Shown here one piece after another: positions 1-9,605 of a stretch of 18,504 nucleotides of DNA. This DNA comes from Anaeromyces robustus. Lineage: Eukaryota > Neocallimastigomycota > Neocallimastigomycetes > Neocallimastigales > Neocallimastigaceae. Below the pieces are notes generated by a model. The model had not been told where the DNA came from, did no database searches, and was given only the letters and a program-made list of their open reading frames with translations. The position numbers were made by a program, and so were the translations under genes. The first letter of the stretch is position 1. Every line of letters starts with the position of its first letter. The stretch is taken from positions 87,501-106,004 of the forward strand of contig MCFG01000246.1 of the NCBI GenBank assembly GCA_002104895.1, in the 5' to 3' direction.

Positions 1-186
1 ATTATTTATTAATCGCATTTTATTTAAATATTTAAAAATAAAAAATAAGTATAATTTATAATTTAAGAAATAAAAATAAAAATAAGATGAATATTTTTAA
101 AATTAATTAAAAAAAAAAAGTTAAATTAAAATTCATATATATATATATATTTTTTTTTAATAATTTTTTTGTAGTTTAATCTTAAT

Positions 187-384
187 TGTTCATGGACAAA
201 ATGAAGAATTGTAAAGTTTTTAAAAAAAACATTCGATGTAATTAAAGGTGATTTTATGAAGAGTTAAAATTTTAAAGATTGTTATCAAGTTAAAGGAATT
301 GCATGTGAAAATGTGAAATCATGGATAATAGTAACTATGTTGTATAAATATAATAAAAGCTTTAAATTTATAAATATATTTTAA
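187..384 (+). pseudogene. Coding-like relic with two in-frame stops
   Basis: One forward frame reads with amino-acid-like composition, including the stretch KDCYQVKGIACENVKSW. It is interrupted by TGA at 202-204 and TAA at 265-267 and ends with TAA at 382-384. The segment is less AT-extreme than its flanks and uses Cys, Trp, Gly and Val codons that are rare in the surrounding spacer. I do not recognise the family. It could be a decayed gene or transposon fragment, an exon whose partners lie outside the window, or chance. Confidence 0.25.
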
Positions 385-507
385 AGAAAAAAAAATAAAA
401 CATGTTAAAAATATATTATAAAATATAATTTTATAAATATATATATATATAAATAATGTTAATTTTACTTAGTAAAATGAAAATTATAATTTTTCATATT
501 CAAATAA

Positions 508-549
<42 letters not shown>
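508..549. repeat. T24-A18 palindromic homopolymer pair
   Basis: A run of 24 T (508-531) is followed directly by 18 A (532-549). This gives an inverted repeat able to form an A/T cruciform or a rigid nucleosome-excluding tract. Confidence 0.95.
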
Positions 550-629
550 CTACAAAGCTTAAGCAAAGTCAATTAACTGGGAATATTTAAAAGAATATTT
601 TACTTTTGATAAATTAATTAAGTAAGTAA

Positions 630-631
<2 letters not shown>

Positions 632-664
<33 letters not shown>
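632..664. repeat. Poly(T) tract, 33 nt
   Basis: A run of 33 T on the plus strand, which is poly(A) on the strand of the neighbouring gene. It could be a retroposed poly(A) tail or simple slippage. No target-site duplication was seen. Confidence 0.95.
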
Positions 665-668
<4 letters not shown>

Positions 669-824
669 ATTTATATATATATATGAACAAATTTTTAAAA
701 AAGGTTATAATAAATAATTTAAGATAATTATTACATTAATTATAAAAGAATTATAACTAATTCACATCAAATAAATTCTATTTCTGATAAGTAAATTATA
801 TATACTTAAAAATTGTATAATTTT

Positions 825-825
<1 letters not shown>

Positions 826-886
<61 letters not shown>
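826..886. repeat. (ATA)n microsatellite, about 20 units
   Basis: Perfect ATA trinucleotide repeat of 61 nt. In one plus-strand frame (810-923) it would read as poly-Asn followed by a short tail and a stop. There is no start codon or protein context, so it is annotated as a simple repeat only. Confidence 0.95.
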
Positions 887-887
<1 letters not shown>

Positions 888-1245
888 GAAAATAGTAACA
901 AAAAATTTATCTAATAATATGTTATTTGGAAATTTGGAAAATATAGTTAAACCATTATATTTATTTTAAATATTTATTATAATGAATTAATAAATGATGA
1001 TCAATAGACTTAATACAACGTAAAAATTACAAATAAAAATAACTTTTAATTTTTATAAAAGTATGAACAATTGTATATAAAGTTTGATTATCATAAATGT
1101 AAAAATATTATTTTATATTATAATTTTTTATTTATATTTATATATTAATTTATTTTATATATATATATATATAATAATCTAATTTAAATAATAATTCTAC
1201 ATAGATTTATATATATATATATATATATTAAAAACATTATTTTAA

Positions 1246-1700
1246 TTATACTTTTTCAGTAATAGTTTCGTTGTACGAACCAACTGATTTTATTGTCCAT
1301 TTGAAATTAGAATCATTTTTACAATCTTTTATATATGGATCATCAGTATAATAGATACACTTATTTGAACTTTTTTCGTTATTATAAAAAACGGCAATAG
1401 TATTAGAAGATGGATAATTCACCCTAAATTTAACAGTCACATCTTTACAATTAACTATAGATAAATAAGTAGTTGTTTTAGAACTTGTAGTATTAATTCC
1501 CAAGCAATAATCAGATTTTTTACCGGTATTTTTATTTTTATCATTAGATAAATACATCACGGATGGCTCAGAATTAGAATCTAATATCCAAGTGTTATAG
1601 ACACTATGCTCATTGAATTTAAATTTGGACATTGTTGCTAATTTTTCAACACCTAAATAATGTTTACTTCCTATTGTACCTCTAAGAGTAAATGCATAAT
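1246..1700 (-). other. C-terminal possible ricin-B-like (beta-trefoil) domain
   Basis: Residues about 2608-2758. The stretch has spaced Cys residues and the order DYCLGINTT, YLSIVNCKD, NKCIYYTDD, IKDC, FKWTI. This resembles the CL...L..C...W(x) rhythm of ricin-type lectin subdomains. The match is by eye and weak; an unrelated beta-rich cap on the repeat region is the alternative. Confidence 0.35.
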
Positions 1701-4700
1701 AAGTTTTTACTATTTTTCTGGTTGTTATAGGATAATGATAGTAAACATATTTTTTCCCTTTATATAACTCATAGAATTCCAATCCGTCATTTTCACATGT
1801 CATACGAACTATTTTATTAGAATTGGTATTTTCTTCAATTTCGTTTCTATAATTAACAATTGGAACAGCATATTCGTCTGTTAAATAGATAACAAAATTA
1901 AAATTATCATCAAATTTTGCTTTCACGATTTTTCTGGTATTACCAATCTCAATAGATTCTGTATCTCCTTTAAACTCGTATTCTTTTGTTTTATCTTTAT
2001 GATTTCGGTAGATTAAACCTTTATTAGTAAGCACCAAACTGGCGTTTTTACACATTATTTTATTTCCTAAAAATAAAATATCGGAGGTATTAATCGTTGA
2101 TTTGAAATCTTCATTGAAATCTTGAATAATTTCTGTGGTATTGACATTGATAAATTTACAACCATTATCACAATTGACTACATAATTATAATTATTATTT
2201 AATTTCCAATCATCTTTTATTAATACAGTTTTATCATTAGCAATTAATTCACCATTTTCAGATAGACTTAATTTTAATATATCTTTTTTATAGTTTTTAC
2301 CGAGTTTAATTGAGGTAATTTCAAATGTACCCATTTTTTCATAAATATAAATAGATTTGCATATATCATTATAAGATTTTAGTTCCATACCTCTTGAACA
2401 TTCATTTAAAGAAGGTCGATGTTTCCATAATAATTTATTGCTATTAGAGGTTTTATCAAAGATTTCTATTTCATTCTTATAATTACACTTAATTTCTACT
2501 TTTTTACAATTAAGATTGAGAAGAGTGGTTTCCTCTAATTTGTTATTGGTCACTAAATTTCCATTATTTATATCAAAATAAATTGATTTTGATTTAAATA
2601 GAGAATTATCAAAGAGTATGTTATTATTATAATCAACAAGTTTGAAATTCTCATTATAACTTAGGCATGATTCATCGTAACTATTGTGTTCATTGTATAA
2701 TGGATAACCTATGCAAATTTCGTTATTATTCTTTTCATTGGTTATATAATATTTGTTTTTTCTACATTTATTCAATATTTCATCTATAATGGTATTACTA
2801 TCATCATCATATAAGGCAAGATAAATTTCAGTCCCGGATTGTTCGCATCGTAAAGACATATTTTTCGTAAAATCAAAGGTAGGATCATTTTCTAAATCGC
2901 TAAATAAATTTATGGAGTTAACCATTAAAGGACGAACGCTATGGGTTAATTTTATTTCATATACATTGGAAGAAATAAGTCTTTCCCCGATATAAAAGTT
3001 TGCATTTTCATCAATCCATGCACATGGAGTTTTATCTTTGTATATAATTTTATCCCCAATGTATAAGGTATCATCGGTTGTAAATTTTTCATAGGAAAAA
3101 GTTTTCTTTTTATAAATTATTTTCCCAGTATCCTTAGAGTTGTTAGAGTCATAAGCGCTGACGTATAAGCCAAGTTTTAAATCACATTTTAATTTTATAT
3201 CTGTAGTATCTATTTTTTTATTAATAAGAATGCGTTCTAATTTATTATTATCTTGGGAAAAAACGATCGCAAATTGACTATTCCTATCTTCTAAATACAA
3301 TCGTCTATTTGAATTACATGAATAATCGTATTCATTGTTACAAGTTTTAATAAGATATGATTCATTGAATATTATTCCATCTTGAGCTAATTGTAAACAT
3401 TTTTCATTTCTCTTTTCATCGTATAAATACTCACCAGTAAGTAAATAACTATTTTTTTCTAATGAAATATACTTTTTCATATTTAAGTCTGGATAACGCC
3501 ATTGTTCTTCTCCTTCTTCATTTTTAATGATGGCATAAAAACCTTCGTATTCTATGATACAAGTTAAATAAAGATTTTTAGTAAATGTTTTATCAATAAA
3601 GAAGTTATCATCATTTAATAATAATTTTCCTTCGTATTGATTAAATTTTAAATTATTGTTATTGGGTTTCGAGGGAATAATATGATTATTAATGGGTTTA
3701 TCTTCTTTGTTGAAGAATAACCCGACCATTTCAGTTTCACCCTTGCCATCATCATTCGTTACGTTGAAGGCTTTAACCTGGATACAAGGTAAAGTATAGT
3801 TTGCATCATAATATAATATATCGTAAATGATATCGTCACCTTTGAGAATATTTCTCTTTGGAACTTCGGGAAATTCTAATAAAACATCATTATAAGTTAA
3901 ACTAAATAAAACAAATTTATTATACCCGTGATACTCCATACATTTACCTATTAATATGTTATCACTACTTATATTAGTTACATTTCTAAGATAAACATCA
4001 TTATTAAATGTTAAATATCTTTTATCAATTTTTATATAATCTTCATCTTTAATAATTGTTTTGGGAGCATATATTTCATATTTATCGTATTTAGTGTATA
4101 ATTTATTATCATCAAATAAAAGACATTCAGTGTCGGTTTCACTATTATATAATTTTTCACCATAGTATAGAAAGTTTGTGCTGCTAATGACATATTTTTT
4201 TTCATAGTCCGGTAGAGTCATGATAACATTATCATTATAATAGACTTTTGCTTTTAATTTTCCATATTGCATTTCACATTTTATACTATAAATACTTTTT
4301 TCATTTTCCTCGTTTTCTATCCCTCTTTTATTTTTGTTTTTATTTTTTTTATCAGGGTTATTATTTTCATTTTCAGTTGAATCTGTATCCTGATTTTCAT
4401 AGATGGATACATCTATATTTTCTGTTAGATTTATAAAATTATTATCTTCAAAATAAATAAATACACCTTTATTCGTGACTTCCAAATATTCTATATTTCC
4501 ATACGCAGTATCATTGCCAAATTTAATACTTTCATTATCGATGTTATAAAGGTTATTTTCTTCGATTTTCAAACAGAATTGATTAACTGCTTTCCCTTTC
4601 AAAATTAATTGTTGATCAGGTCGTAATTGATTGATGGTAGTATTACTTGATAATAGCGTATAGCTTTGTGTGGGATAACTCCAAACAATATTTCGAGATT

Positions 4701-7700
4701 CTTCATCAATTACCACAATATTTTCATCGTTTTTACAATAAAGTTTTACATCATGATTTTTGGGATTGTACAGTCTGATAATAGAGTTTGGTATGACTTG
4801 ATCATTAATATCTTGAATATATATATGAGTTTTGTTCATATATAAAGTTCTACCTTCAACTTCATTGTCAAAATCAAGTGTAATTTTGTTTTCACCGTTG
4901 TATAAGCCATCTTTTTTAAAATCTAAACATGGTATATCTTCATTATTATTTCGATAATATACAGATCGATCAACTACCATAGTATTATTAAGATCTTTAT
5001 TAGTTATACAATATTTTAATTTACTCGGGTATTCCCAAATCACTACGCCATTTTTATCATATAAAACAACTCCATAAACATCATCGTGTATATCACATTT
5101 AAGTTTTGTTGGTTTAGCGAATTCATTTTTGATATTAAATACTTCTTGACCATCTAATGTCAATAAACCAGATTCTTTATTCAAGCGTAGTTCGGATTCT
5201 GAAGTTATATTATAAGGGAAGAAAGGTTCTGAATTTCCATAAAAATAGACACCTTTATTTCTTAAAGTCATACAAGCGAATTCGTTAATTAAATTACAAT
5301 TATTATTGTTATCTTGATCTTCTTCTTCATTATTATTATTATTATTGTTATCTTGATCTTTTTCTTCATTAGTATTATTATTATTATTGCCCTCTTGATC
5401 TTTTTCTTCTTTATTATTATTATTATTAATTCCATTTTCTTCATTATTAGATTTATTTCGTTTTTCCAATTCACTTTTGTTTCTATTTCTATTTACGCAT
5501 TCTTTATCGAGGCTTTCTTGCCTGTAGATTAAGGCTTCATTATTTTTTAAAAATTCATATTCGTTATTTCCATCACTGTTCATTTCAGTCAATTTTTTAG
5601 ATGGAGGGAATCTCCAAACAAGTTTGTCATAAGGCTTTTTACTGTCGTCATATTTTCTTTCCGCGATAGTTATGTAGCCATCTTTATCAGGCGTAATATA
5701 CATATAATAAAAGCATTTTTCAGGATCTGTACATTGATCATCTCCTTTGATACCTGTTGTGAATAGTACGTTATCACTGGAATCATATATATTGAATACA
5801 CCCTCGTTTGTTAATTTACCATAAACAATTTTTGAATTTCTACCGGTAATCGGAACTAAATCGAAAAAGCTATCATTAACAATTTTATTTTCATTATCAA
5901 CAAATTCATATTTTTTTAATAAGTTTTGATATTTTAAATAAAAGGAGGTTAATGGCATGCATGCTGTACTATAAAAATTATTATTAATATCGAAAATGTA
6001 ATCTTTTGATGAATTTAGATTTGTATTATCTGGATCGACTTCCTTATTAAAACTTTCTTCAGTTCGAGTAAGATCTTTGTATTGGTCTAAGGTAAATCTA
6101 TTTATAAGTTGTTCTCCTACTTTTATTATTGAACTTTCTTCGTCTTGTGTACTAATTAACGGTAGATTTGGGTTCCTTGTTCGACCTTCACATGAATCAT
6201 AAAAAGCAATTTCCATGTAAAGGTTAATTTTGTTGTATTTAGCATGGTTCCACATATTCCAGACTTCTTCGTTATCTTCATTGACTATTCTAAAAGTGCC
6301 AGAATTTAAAACCTGTAACTGGTATCTTCTATACTGATGAACATTATTTTCTTCTGGGTCTTTGTCTGTACTCATCATAACGTAATCAAAATTATTTAAT
6401 ATTCTCATATTTCCATCATTACCCAATATTAATTTATAGGGTGATTTTCCTTGCCACAAGTTAGCTGTTCTCGATTCCCATATCGTTACGTTATGATCTT
6501 TAAAAACTAGATTTCCACTATCTAGTAAAATTAAATGAAATCGTCCATTAGCAGATTTTAATCCCTCGTTAGAATGGAGTGTATTTTCTTTACAACCTCC
6601 ATTATCTAAAGTATTCCCATAGTATTTAATATTTTCAGGAAGGGTTAAATAAGGATATTTTTTATTATAATATTTTTCTGGTATATTTTTCGTAACTTCT
6701 TCATTTTTAAAAGGATACCCATACATAACTGGTAAATAATATCCATTTGAATCTAACTTAGTACTTTTATTTGGTAAAGCTGGATCAAAATCCCAAATAG
6801 GAATACCAATAGGATCATATAAAGTAAAACCGCCATGATCTTCACTTGAATTTTCATCATAGGATTTCACAACTAAATAAGAAAATTCATGACCTTCACC
6901 ATTGCCGTTCCAACCAACAATTAAATTTTGGTGTTCTGGCCTTACACTAGACCAAACTATAACGTTTTTTATATCAAAGTGAGATAAATCTGCTATATCA
7001 TTTGTGTCAAATCTACTATATAATTTTCGACATTTATTATTACAATTTATGCTTTTTAAATATTCACATTCACTGTAAAAGAATATTTTATCCATTGTTT
7101 CAATGTCTGATTCTCTGTTAAAGCATTTATTATAAACTTCACAGTCACATTGATCATTTTCTTCTGTCGGATCTGAAATAATATTAGTATGTTTTTTCCT
7201 TAGTTCAATATCTATAAGTTTTTTCATTTCTTCTTCACTTTTTCCACATATATAATTCATTTCTTCTTCATTATAGTCGTATAAATAATTTTCATTTTCT
7301 TCTACATCTAGACATATATCATTATTATTAATATAAAGATATAAATTTTCATTATTATCAATTAAATCCATTTCTATTTCATCATATCTATCTTCATCTT
7401 CGGTTTCCAATGCATTACAATATTCAAGTAATATTTTGCAATCTTCCGGACTTTGACTGACAAAAAGTGGATAGTCTAATTTATTATTTATAATATGTTG
7501 AATAATTGGGTTTTCCGGTTGGTTTTCATAATCCTTATTATCTTCTGGATTGGGTAATAAGGGTTGCCCATATAATGGGTCATCTGGCTCTACGATGTCA
7601 AAAGGATAGGGTGATTCTTTCAGTGATTTAAATTCATCGGCATAAGGCAAAATTGGTTGAAACATGATTTCGTCGTTTACGAAACCCTCAAGGTGGTTTT

Positions 7701-9522
7701 TATCTGATATCCTAAACTCAGTGTAGAAACTGATATTTTCAGTTTCTGTATTATATTCTAGATTATTTCCAAAGTAATAAACTAAGTTTCCCCCGTCATT
7801 GTAAAGCTTTCTTCCGTACATAGCATAACCATTATCAATGGATGCCCTATCTGAAATTACTATTTTATTCGATTTTAATACTGTTCCACTGATTAATGCT
7901 GGGAAAAAATCAATATTATTTTCATTAAGTATTCTTTTTGCACGAAGAAAATCATTTTCTTCGTTTTTAAATATTGATTTATCGGCATCTTCAATGCAGG
8001 ATGCCATAATTTGACCAACTACTTTTTTGGGTTCATTTGGGTCAAATTCATCGTAGGATCCAGTATTACTTATTATTTCATTCATTCGTATTAACGCATT
8101 AACATCAACATCAACCGTAATAATACTTCTAGTATTTTTAATGACATTATAATTGTTGTCTCTGTCATAGCACGATGCAATTTGATAAATCCTCTTAATT
8201 TTTTTGAAAATCGCAATTTCACACGTAGAACCGTTACCATTAATTGTTCCTTCTATTGATAAAGTTACAGATTTCGATTTACCAAATTCAATACTTTTAT
8301 CTATTGAATTTGTGACAGAATCTTCGTGAGATTCACTGCTTCCTATTGTAGATCCAATTTCAATACCAGTTGAATTTTCTGTTGTTTCTGAATGGGATGA
8401 CGATCTTTCAATTGCATTAGAAATACTTCGTGATCCACCATTTGATTTAGAAAGCGATTCTGTAGTAGAAATAGAATTACTTGTTCCTGAAGATCCTCCA
8501 GTAGAATCTGAAGATCCTATAGTTTGATCTGATGAAGTACCAGTAGTCGTTGTAGTAGATCCTCCTTTTTCATCAGTAACACTATTATTAACTTCTTCTG
8601 ATTTAGTCACACTTGTAGATGACTGTTTACCTCCTCCTCCTCCAATATTAACTCCAAAAAAGTTAAAACTAATGCTACCTTCAAAACTTTGTGATGTAGT
8701 ATCGTCTTTTGATGTTGTTTTAGAACTACCTTGAGTTTTACCTTGACTCCAATTTGTTCCGTTATCTATTGATGAACTTACACCTGACGTAAAACTTTTA
8801 TTGTTTTCCTTACTCCAGTTATTTTCAATATTTTTTTCTATTGATTGTGTAATATCACTCCCAGAGGTACTATCCCATGTTTGTGATTCATCATCTGTTC
8901 TAGAATTGGATAATGATTCTTCTATAACTTTTGAAATTGATTCACTAAAATTTGTTGATGTTGAATTATCAGAATGCTTTTCAATTGAAATACTATTAGA
9001 AGTTGAATATGAAGTTGATACTGATACACTGTACGAGTCATCAAAAGTAGTACTATATGAATAAGAAATAGAATCTTTTCCTGAAATTGCTCTATCCGTA
9101 GTTCCTATATTTATTCTTCCTTCTATGATATTGGCATTTTCAATTCCTGTAAGCATTTCACTATAGGGATTACCTTCAGCATCTTCCCCAGTCAACAAGT
9201 TACAACTTCTTTTACTGCTCAAATTGAATAATTTATTTAATTCGCTCTCATTATCATTTCTTTTACTCTTTGAAATATTATTATTAATTAATATTCTTTC
9301 TGCTGTAATACCATATATGTTTGTTATGTTTTTTTCATTGTGGCAATCACCATAATAAGTATTAAAAGTATCAATAAAATAATTTTTATGTTTTTTATAG
9401 ACTTTTCCAATATCATTAGTACTTAAGTATGGAAACTTTCTTGTACCTTTTCTATCATATATACATAATTCACTATTAACAACTTTAAATATTAATATAA
9501 TCAATATAAAATATCGAAGCAT
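1246..9522 (-). CDS. Giant secreted lectin-like repeat protein (2758 aa)
   Basis: Predicted secreted or cell-surface protein; a carbohydrate-binding role is inferred. The start ATG (9520-9522) opens a classic signal peptide: MLRYF, a hydrophobic core, and likely cleavage after VVNS near residue 17. Residues about 145-430 are Ser/Thr-rich with alternating Ser and hydrophobic or aromatic residues, and contain a GGGGG stretch near 294. Residues about 650-900 are acidic, with a Cys cluster (CDC, NKC). Residues 995-1014 (FHLILLDSGNLVFKDHNVTI, then WES) match the bulb-type (mannose-binding, beta-prism II) lectin pattern, and YQLQVLNSGTFRIVNEDNEE near 1066-1090 looks like a second half. About ten or eleven divergent modules of roughly 115-190 residues follow, from about 1140 to 2605, each with Cys residues and an Asp-Gly-hydrophobic-Trp-x-Tyr-Pro-like strand. 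The last 150 residues may be a beta-trefoil. No transmembrane segment follows the signal peptide, and N-glycosylation sequons are numerous. The frame is intact and intronless. The exact ligand is unknown. Confidence 0.85.
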   Translation of the reverse strand: MLRYFILIILIFKVVNSELCIYDRKGTRKFPYLSTNDIGKVYKKHKNYFIDTFNTYYGDCHNEKNITNIYGITAERILINNNISKSKRNDNESELNKLFNLSSKRSCNLLTGEDAEGNPYSEMLTGIENANIIEGRINIGTTDRAISGKDSISYSYSTTFDDSYSVSVSTSYSTSNSISIEKHSDNSTSTNFSESISKVIEESLSNSRTDDESQTWDSTSGSDITQSIEKNIENNWSKENNKSFTSGVSSSIDNGTNWSQGKTQGSSKTTSKDDTTSQSFEGSISFNFFGVNIGGGGGKQSSTSVTKSEEVNNSVTDEKGGSTTTTTGTSSDQTIGSSDSTGGSSGTSNSISTTESLSKSNGGSRSISNAIERSSSHSETTENSTGIEIGSTIGSSESHEDSVTNSIDKSIEFGKSKSVTLSIEGTINGNGSTCEIAIFKKIKRIYQIASCYDRDNNYNVIKNTRSIITVDVDVNALIRMNEIISNTGSYDEFDPNEPKKVVGQIMASCIEDADKSIFKNEENDFLRAKRILNENNIDFFPALISGTVLKSNKIVISDRASIDNGYAMYGRKLYNDGGNLVYYFGNNLEYNTETENISFYTEFRISDKNHLEGFVNDEIMFQPILPYADEFKSLKESPYPFDIVEPDDPLYGQPLLPNPEDNKDYENQPENPIIQHIINNKLDYPLFVSQSPEDCKILLEYCNALETEDEDRYDEIEMDLIDNNENLYLYINNNDICLDVEENENYLYDYNEEEMNYICGKSEEEMKKLIDIELRKKHTNIISDPTEENDQCDCEVYNKCFNRESDIETMDKIFFYSECEYLKSINCNNKCRKLYSRFDTNDIADLSHFDIKNVIVWSSVRPEHQNLIVGWNGNGEGHEFSYLVVKSYDENSSEDHGGFTLYDPIGIPIWDFDPALPNKSTKLDSNGYYLPVMYGYPFKNEEVTKNIPEKYYNKKYPYLTLPENIKYYGNTLDNGGCKENTLHSNEGLKSANGRFHLILLDSGNLVFKDHNVTIWESRTANLWQGKSPYKLILGNDGNMRILNNFDYVMMSTDKDPEENNVHQYRRYQLQVLNSGTFRIVNEDNEEVWNMWNHAKYNKINLYMEIAFYDSCEGRTRNPNLPLISTQDEESSIIKVGEQLINRFTLDQYKDLTRTEESFNKEVDPDNTNLNSSKDYIFDINNNFYSTACMPLTSFYLKYQNLLKKYEFVDNENKIVNDSFFDLVPITGRNSKIVYGKLTNEGVFNIYDSSDNVLFTTGIKGDDQCTDPEKCFYYMYITPDKDGYITIAERKYDDSKKPYDKLVWRFPPSKKLTEMNSDGNNEYEFLKNNEALIYRQESLDKECVNRNRNKSELEKRNKSNNEENGINNNNNKEEKDQEGNNNNNTNEEKDQDNNNNNNNEEEDQDNNNNCNLINEFACMTLRNKGVYFYGNSEPFFPYNITSESELRLNKESGLLTLDGQEVFNIKNEFAKPTKLKCDIHDDVYGVVLYDKNGVVIWEYPSKLKYCITNKDLNNTMVVDRSVYYRNNNEDIPCLDFKKDGLYNGENKITLDFDNEVEGRTLYMNKTHIYIQDINDQVIPNSIIRLYNPKNHDVKLYCKNDENIVVIDEESRNIVWSYPTQSYTLLSSNTTINQLRPDQQLILKGKAVNQFCLKIEENNLYNIDNESIKFGNDTAYGNIEYLEVTNKGVFIYFEDNNFINLTENIDVSIYENQDTDSTENENNNPDKKNKNKNKRGIENEENEKSIYSIKCEMQYGKLKAKVYYNDNVIMTLPDYEKKYVISSTNFLYYGEKLYNSETDTECLLFDDNKLYTKYDKYEIYAPKTIIKDEDYIKIDKRYLTFNNDVYLRNVTNISSDNILIGKCMEYHGYNKFVLFSLTYNDVLLEFPEVPKRNILKGDDIIYDILYYDANYTLPCIQVKAFNVTNDDGKGETEMVGLFFNKEDKPINNHIIPSKPNNNNLKFNQYEGKLLLNDDNFFIDKTFTKNLYLTCIIEYEGFYAIIKNEEGEEQWRYPDLNMKKYISLEKNSYLLTGEYLYDEKRNEKCLQLAQDGIIFNESYLIKTCNNEYDYSCNSNRRLYLEDRNSQFAIVFSQDNNKLERILINKKIDTTDIKLKCDLKLGLYVSAYDSNNSKDTGKIIYKKKTFSYEKFTTDDTLYIGDKIIYKDKTPCAWIDENANFYIGERLISSNVYEIKLTHSVRPLMVNSINLFSDLENDPTFDFTKNMSLRCEQSGTEIYLALYDDDSNTIIDEILNKCRKNKYYITNEKNNNEICIGYPLYNEHNSYDESCLSYNENFKLVDYNNNILFDNSLFKSKSIYFDINNGNLVTNNKLEETTLLNLNCKKVEIKCNYKNEIEIFDKTSNSNKLLWKHRPSLNECSRGMELKSYNDICKSIYIYEKMGTFEITSIKLGKNYKKDILKLSLSENGELIANDKTVLIKDDWKLNNNYNYVVNCDNGCKFINVNTTEIIQDFNEDFKSTINTSDILFLGNKIMCKNASLVLTNKGLIYRNHKDKTKEYEFKGDTESIEIGNTRKIVKAKFDDNFNFVIYLTDEYAVPIVNYRNEIEENTNSNKIVRMTCENDGLEFYELYKGKKYVYYHYPITTRKIVKTYYAFTLRGTIGSKHYLGVEKLATMSKFKFNEHSVYNTWILDSNSEPSVMYLSNDKNKNTGKKSDYCLGINTTSSKTTTYLSIVNCKDVTVKFRVNYPSSNTIAVFYNNEKSSNKCIYYTDDPYIKDCKNDSNFKWTIKSVGSYNETITEKV
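1710..5640 (-). repeat. Tandem divergent bulb-lectin-like protein modules
   Basis: About ten or eleven units are visible in the protein, ending at or near residues 1308, 1498, 1618, 1771, 1885, 2011, 2138, 2251, 2368, 2465 and 2596. Each tends to show a Cys-Leu opening strand, a loop such as LTNKGVFxY, an Lx-Cys strand, then a YD-NG-VIWEYP-like closing strand. Examples of the closing strand are VVLYDKNGVVIWEYP, RNIVWSYP, EQWRYP and LLWKHRP. Nucleotide identity between units is low, so the duplications are old. The spacing and motif fit repeated beta-prism II domains. Confidence 0.6.
5297..5440 (-). repeat. In-frame Asn/Glu/Lys/Asp low-complexity repeat
   Basis: Codes for three tandem copies of a poly-Asn block followed by an EEKDQ-type block (KEEKDQEG, NEEKDQD, EEEDQD) at about residues 1360-1410. 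It is a disordered linker between lectin-like modules, built from AAT/GAA-rich codons, and probably length-variable between strains. A second charged Asn/Lys linker lies near residues 1712-1742 (nt about 4300-4390). Confidence 0.85.
8225..9090 (-). other. Ser/Thr-rich amphipathic domain of the secreted protein
   Basis: Residues about 145-430. Long strings alternate Ser/Thr with Tyr, Val, Ile or Phe (for example SYSYSTTFDDSYSVSVSTSY), with a hydrophobic glycine-rich core FNFFGVNIGGGGG at about 286-298. It could be an O-glycosylated stalk or a long beta-hairpin region of the kind seen in aerolysin-like folds. The sequence alone does not decide. Confidence 0.5.
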
Positions 9523-9574
9523 TATTAATTAATATCTTTATTTAATAAAAAAAAGATATAGATATTAAAATTTA

Positions 9575-9605
<31 letters not shown>

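Larger units (their letters stand above)
1..1245. other. AT-rich spacer downstream of the lectin-like gene
   Basis: No convincing gene is seen. The stretch is A/T homopolymer and TA-rich sequence with (TA)n blocks near 1160-1182 and 1209-1229, two large poly(T) tracts and an ATA microsatellite, annotated separately. It lies 3' of the minus-strand gene that ends at 1246, so its proximal part is probably that gene's 3' UTR and terminator region. No defined polyadenylation signal can be singled out in such AT-rich sequence. Confidence 0.7.

Noticed and set aside
508-664. Poly(T) tracts as retroposed poly(A) tails
   Set aside because: Similar tracts occur throughout the spacer, and no target-site duplication or adjacent cDNA-like sequence was found.
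5289-5532. Ile/Phe-rich open frames on both strands over the poly-Asn linker
   Set aside because: They are shifted or antisense readings of an AAT/GAA microsatellite inside the large secreted-protein gene, with no independent coding signal.
8225-9090. Ser-rich stretch as a separate gene or frameshifted repeat
   Set aside because: It is in the same uninterrupted frame as the signal peptide and lectin domains, and the codons are varied rather than a simple repeat.
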